A DNA stretch of 7,331 nt from positions 1 through 7,331 of the forward strand of contig CAMWMM010000242.1 in the NCBI GenBank assembly GCA_947175285.1. Reading direction: 5' to 3'. A model generated the notes under the pieces. The model did not search any database and had not been told where the DNA came from. It worked only from the letters and a program-made list of their open reading frames with translations. Below, one piece after another: positions 6,100-7,331 of this stretch (position 1 is its first letter; every line of letters begins with the position of its first letter). A program made the position numbers and the translations under genes. The stretch is from an uncultured Lachnospiraceae bacterium. GTDB lineage: Bacteria; Bacillota_A; Clostridia; Lachnospirales; Lachnospiraceae.

Positions 6100-7224
6100 A
6101 TGAACTATGATGTCGTAATCATTGGATGTGGTCCTGCCGGAACTGCGGCCGGTCTTATGCTATCAAAATTAAACATATCAATATGCTTAATAGATAAATG
6201 TCTTTTCCCACGTCCTAAAGTATGTGCTGGAATCATTACAGAAAAAACAATTCGCATCTTAAAGAAAATATTACCCGACTTTGATTTTGGTAATTATTAT
6301 AGTTCAAACAAAATAAGCTTATTTGCACAAAGTGCCACAGAATGTGCATTTCCTGTAAAATATCCCCTTACATTAGTCGAAAGGGAACAATTTGATTACG
6401 AACTACTCTTGGCCTGCAAAAACGCAGGTATACACATATTTGAAGGAACAACCTTTTCAGAGTTTATTCCCGATCGTAACACCCTTATTTTAAAGAATGG
6501 AGTGGAATTATCTTATGATATTCTTATTGCGGCAGATGGAATTTTCAGTCAAATACGCCAAAAACTTGGAATTGCTGATATAGCAAAAGGATTTTGTATC
6601 CAAGATACTGTCAGTAAATCCCAATGTAATCCGGTACTTGCGAATCTGGATAAAGTTTGCTTTGATTTTGCAAATATCTCATTTGGATATAATTGGATAG
6701 TGCCTAATAAAAAAAATATTGTCATAGGAACAGGTGTTTTGGCTGAGAATGCCACCTACAAGCATGCACTCTCAGAACACAAAAATCTATGCCGTCAGTT
6801 AGGTATTTCTGATTCAACAAATCAAGCTGGCGCTTTTTTACCAATAGGAGAGCTTGCTAATCAATTGGAACATCCATATGAAAATATCATATTAATTGGT
6901 GATGCAGCAGGCTTTACAAATTCAATTACAGGCGAAGGTATATATTATGCTCTTTTATCAGGATATTATGCCGGAATTGCTTTTCAAAAGGATAATAGTC
7001 TTTATCGTGATACTTACCTTTCTTTAATCTCTGCATTTACAAATACAATAAAAGAAGTACGCCAATTATCCAAACATTTCTATAGTGATAAAATGGTATA
7101 CAATTTAGTAACCCAACTAAAAGAGTGTCCTGATTATATCTCACAAATCTGTGATGATGTTTTCAGTTTGGAACAACGAAGTTATCAAGAATTTTTCTTA
7201 GAAGTTACTGAATTGTTTCGTTAA
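6100..7224 (+). CDS. Geranylgeranyl reductase-family FAD-dependent oxidoreductase
   Basis: This 374-residue flavoprotein is of the type that saturates double bonds in prenyl chains, as in chlorophyll side-chain or archaeal lipid synthesis. FAD-binding marks are G9-C-G11-P-A-G14 in the first beta-alpha-beta unit, D32 at the end of the second strand (CLIDK), A145-D146-G147, and the late IGDAAG motif (266-271) followed by ITGEGIYYAL. Family-specific marks are K40-V-C42-A-G44 in FPRPKVCAG, matching the PRxKxCGGG loop of geranylgeranyl reductases, and Y197-x-W199-x-x-P202 matching their YxWxFP segment. Length is normal and the gene is complete. ATG at 6100 has AAAAGGAG 8 bases upstream. With a prenyl synthase-family gene nearby on the same strand, the likely substrate is a prenyl diphosphate, prenyl lipid or prenylated quinone. 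A related FAD hydroxylase activity on another substrate cannot be excluded. No clear terminator follows within the last 104 bases. Confidence 0.9.
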   Translation: MNYDVVIIGCGPAGTAAGLMLSKLNISICLIDKCLFPRPKVCAGIITEKTIRILKKILPDFDFGNYYSSNKISLFAQSATECAFPVKYPLTLVEREQFDYELLLACKNAGIHIFEGTTFSEFIPDRNTLILKNGVELSYDILIAADGIFSQIRQKLGIADIAKGFCIQDTVSKSQCNPVLANLDKVCFDFANISFGYNWIVPNKKNIVIGTGVLAENATYKHALSEHKNLCRQLGISDSTNQAGAFLPIGELANQLEHPYENIILIGDAAGFTNSITGEGIYYALLSGYYAGIAFQKDNSLYRDTYLSLISAFTNTIKEVRQLSKHFYSDKMVYNLVTQLKECPDYISQICDDVFSLEQRSYQEFFLEVTELFR

Positions 7225-7331
7225 TTTCTTACATTCTATAATCTACCATGTGTGTTTATAAATAAATTCACTTGGTTTTTGCTTATCGATAATATTAAAA
7301 GAAACAATTGCAAATTTCAACAGTACTCAAC

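Noticed and set aside
7228..7331. Search for a terminator or further gene after the reductase
   Set aside because: No stable hairpin with a T run and no start codon with a ribosome binding site could be found in this AT-rich end.
1..7331. CRISPR array, tRNA, rRNA, insertion sequence ends
   Set aside because: No regularly spaced repeats, cloverleaf sequence, transposase motif or paired terminal inverted repeats were seen on either strand.

Overview
The window reads as chromosomal DNA of an anaerobic Bacillota (Clostridia, plausibly a gut Lachnospiraceae-type organism). This rests on the protein families (O-acetylhomoserine sulfhydrylase, a clostridial-style flavodoxin-fold reductase with a C-x2-C-x2-C-x7-C cluster, a nitrilase-fold amidohydrolase), strong AGGAG-type ribosome binding sites, and a textbook TTGACA-17-TATAAT promoter. 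The family-level placement is inference only.

Left part (1-3545), all on the minus strand and of moderate base composition (hand counts: 29 G+C of 60 at 541-600, 30 of 60 at 2281-2340). Reading in the direction of transcription, a nitrilase-family hydrolase (3545-2649) is followed by a flavodoxin-fold oxidoreductase (2652-1960), coupled through a 4-base ATGA stop/start overlap. Next come a ferritin-like di-metal protein (1904-1362) and an intrinsic terminator (about 1354-1320). Right behind the terminator a consensus promoter drives metY (1250 to beyond base 1), which lacks only its last few codons. This looks like ordinary housekeeping or redox content.

Intergenic 3546-3816 is AT-rich and holds a probable promoter for the leftward operon, some short inverted and direct repeats, and a weak promoter for the rightward gene. 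No small gene with a believable ribosome binding site was found there.

Right part (3817-7331) is clearly more AT-rich (15 of 60 at 4681-4740, 19 of 60 at 5281-5340, 20 of 60 at 6961-7020) and looks like an accessory module. It contains a divergent trans-isoprenyl diphosphate synthase-fold protein (plus strand), a multi-pass membrane protein of unknown family on the opposite strand, and a geranylgeranyl-reductase-family flavoprotein (plus strand). The genes are packed tightly: the first two overlap tail to tail by 29 bases, and the last two are divergent with only 29 bases between start codons. Together they suggest making, and then saturating or otherwise reducing, a prenyl chain at the membrane. 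The final product cannot be read from this window. The last 104 bases (7228-7331) show no gene, no clear terminator and no tRNA, so the module may continue beyond the right edge.

The most interesting content is this isoprenoid module, in particular the prenyl synthase whose first aspartate-rich motif is intact while the second, and several substrate-binding positions, are altered.
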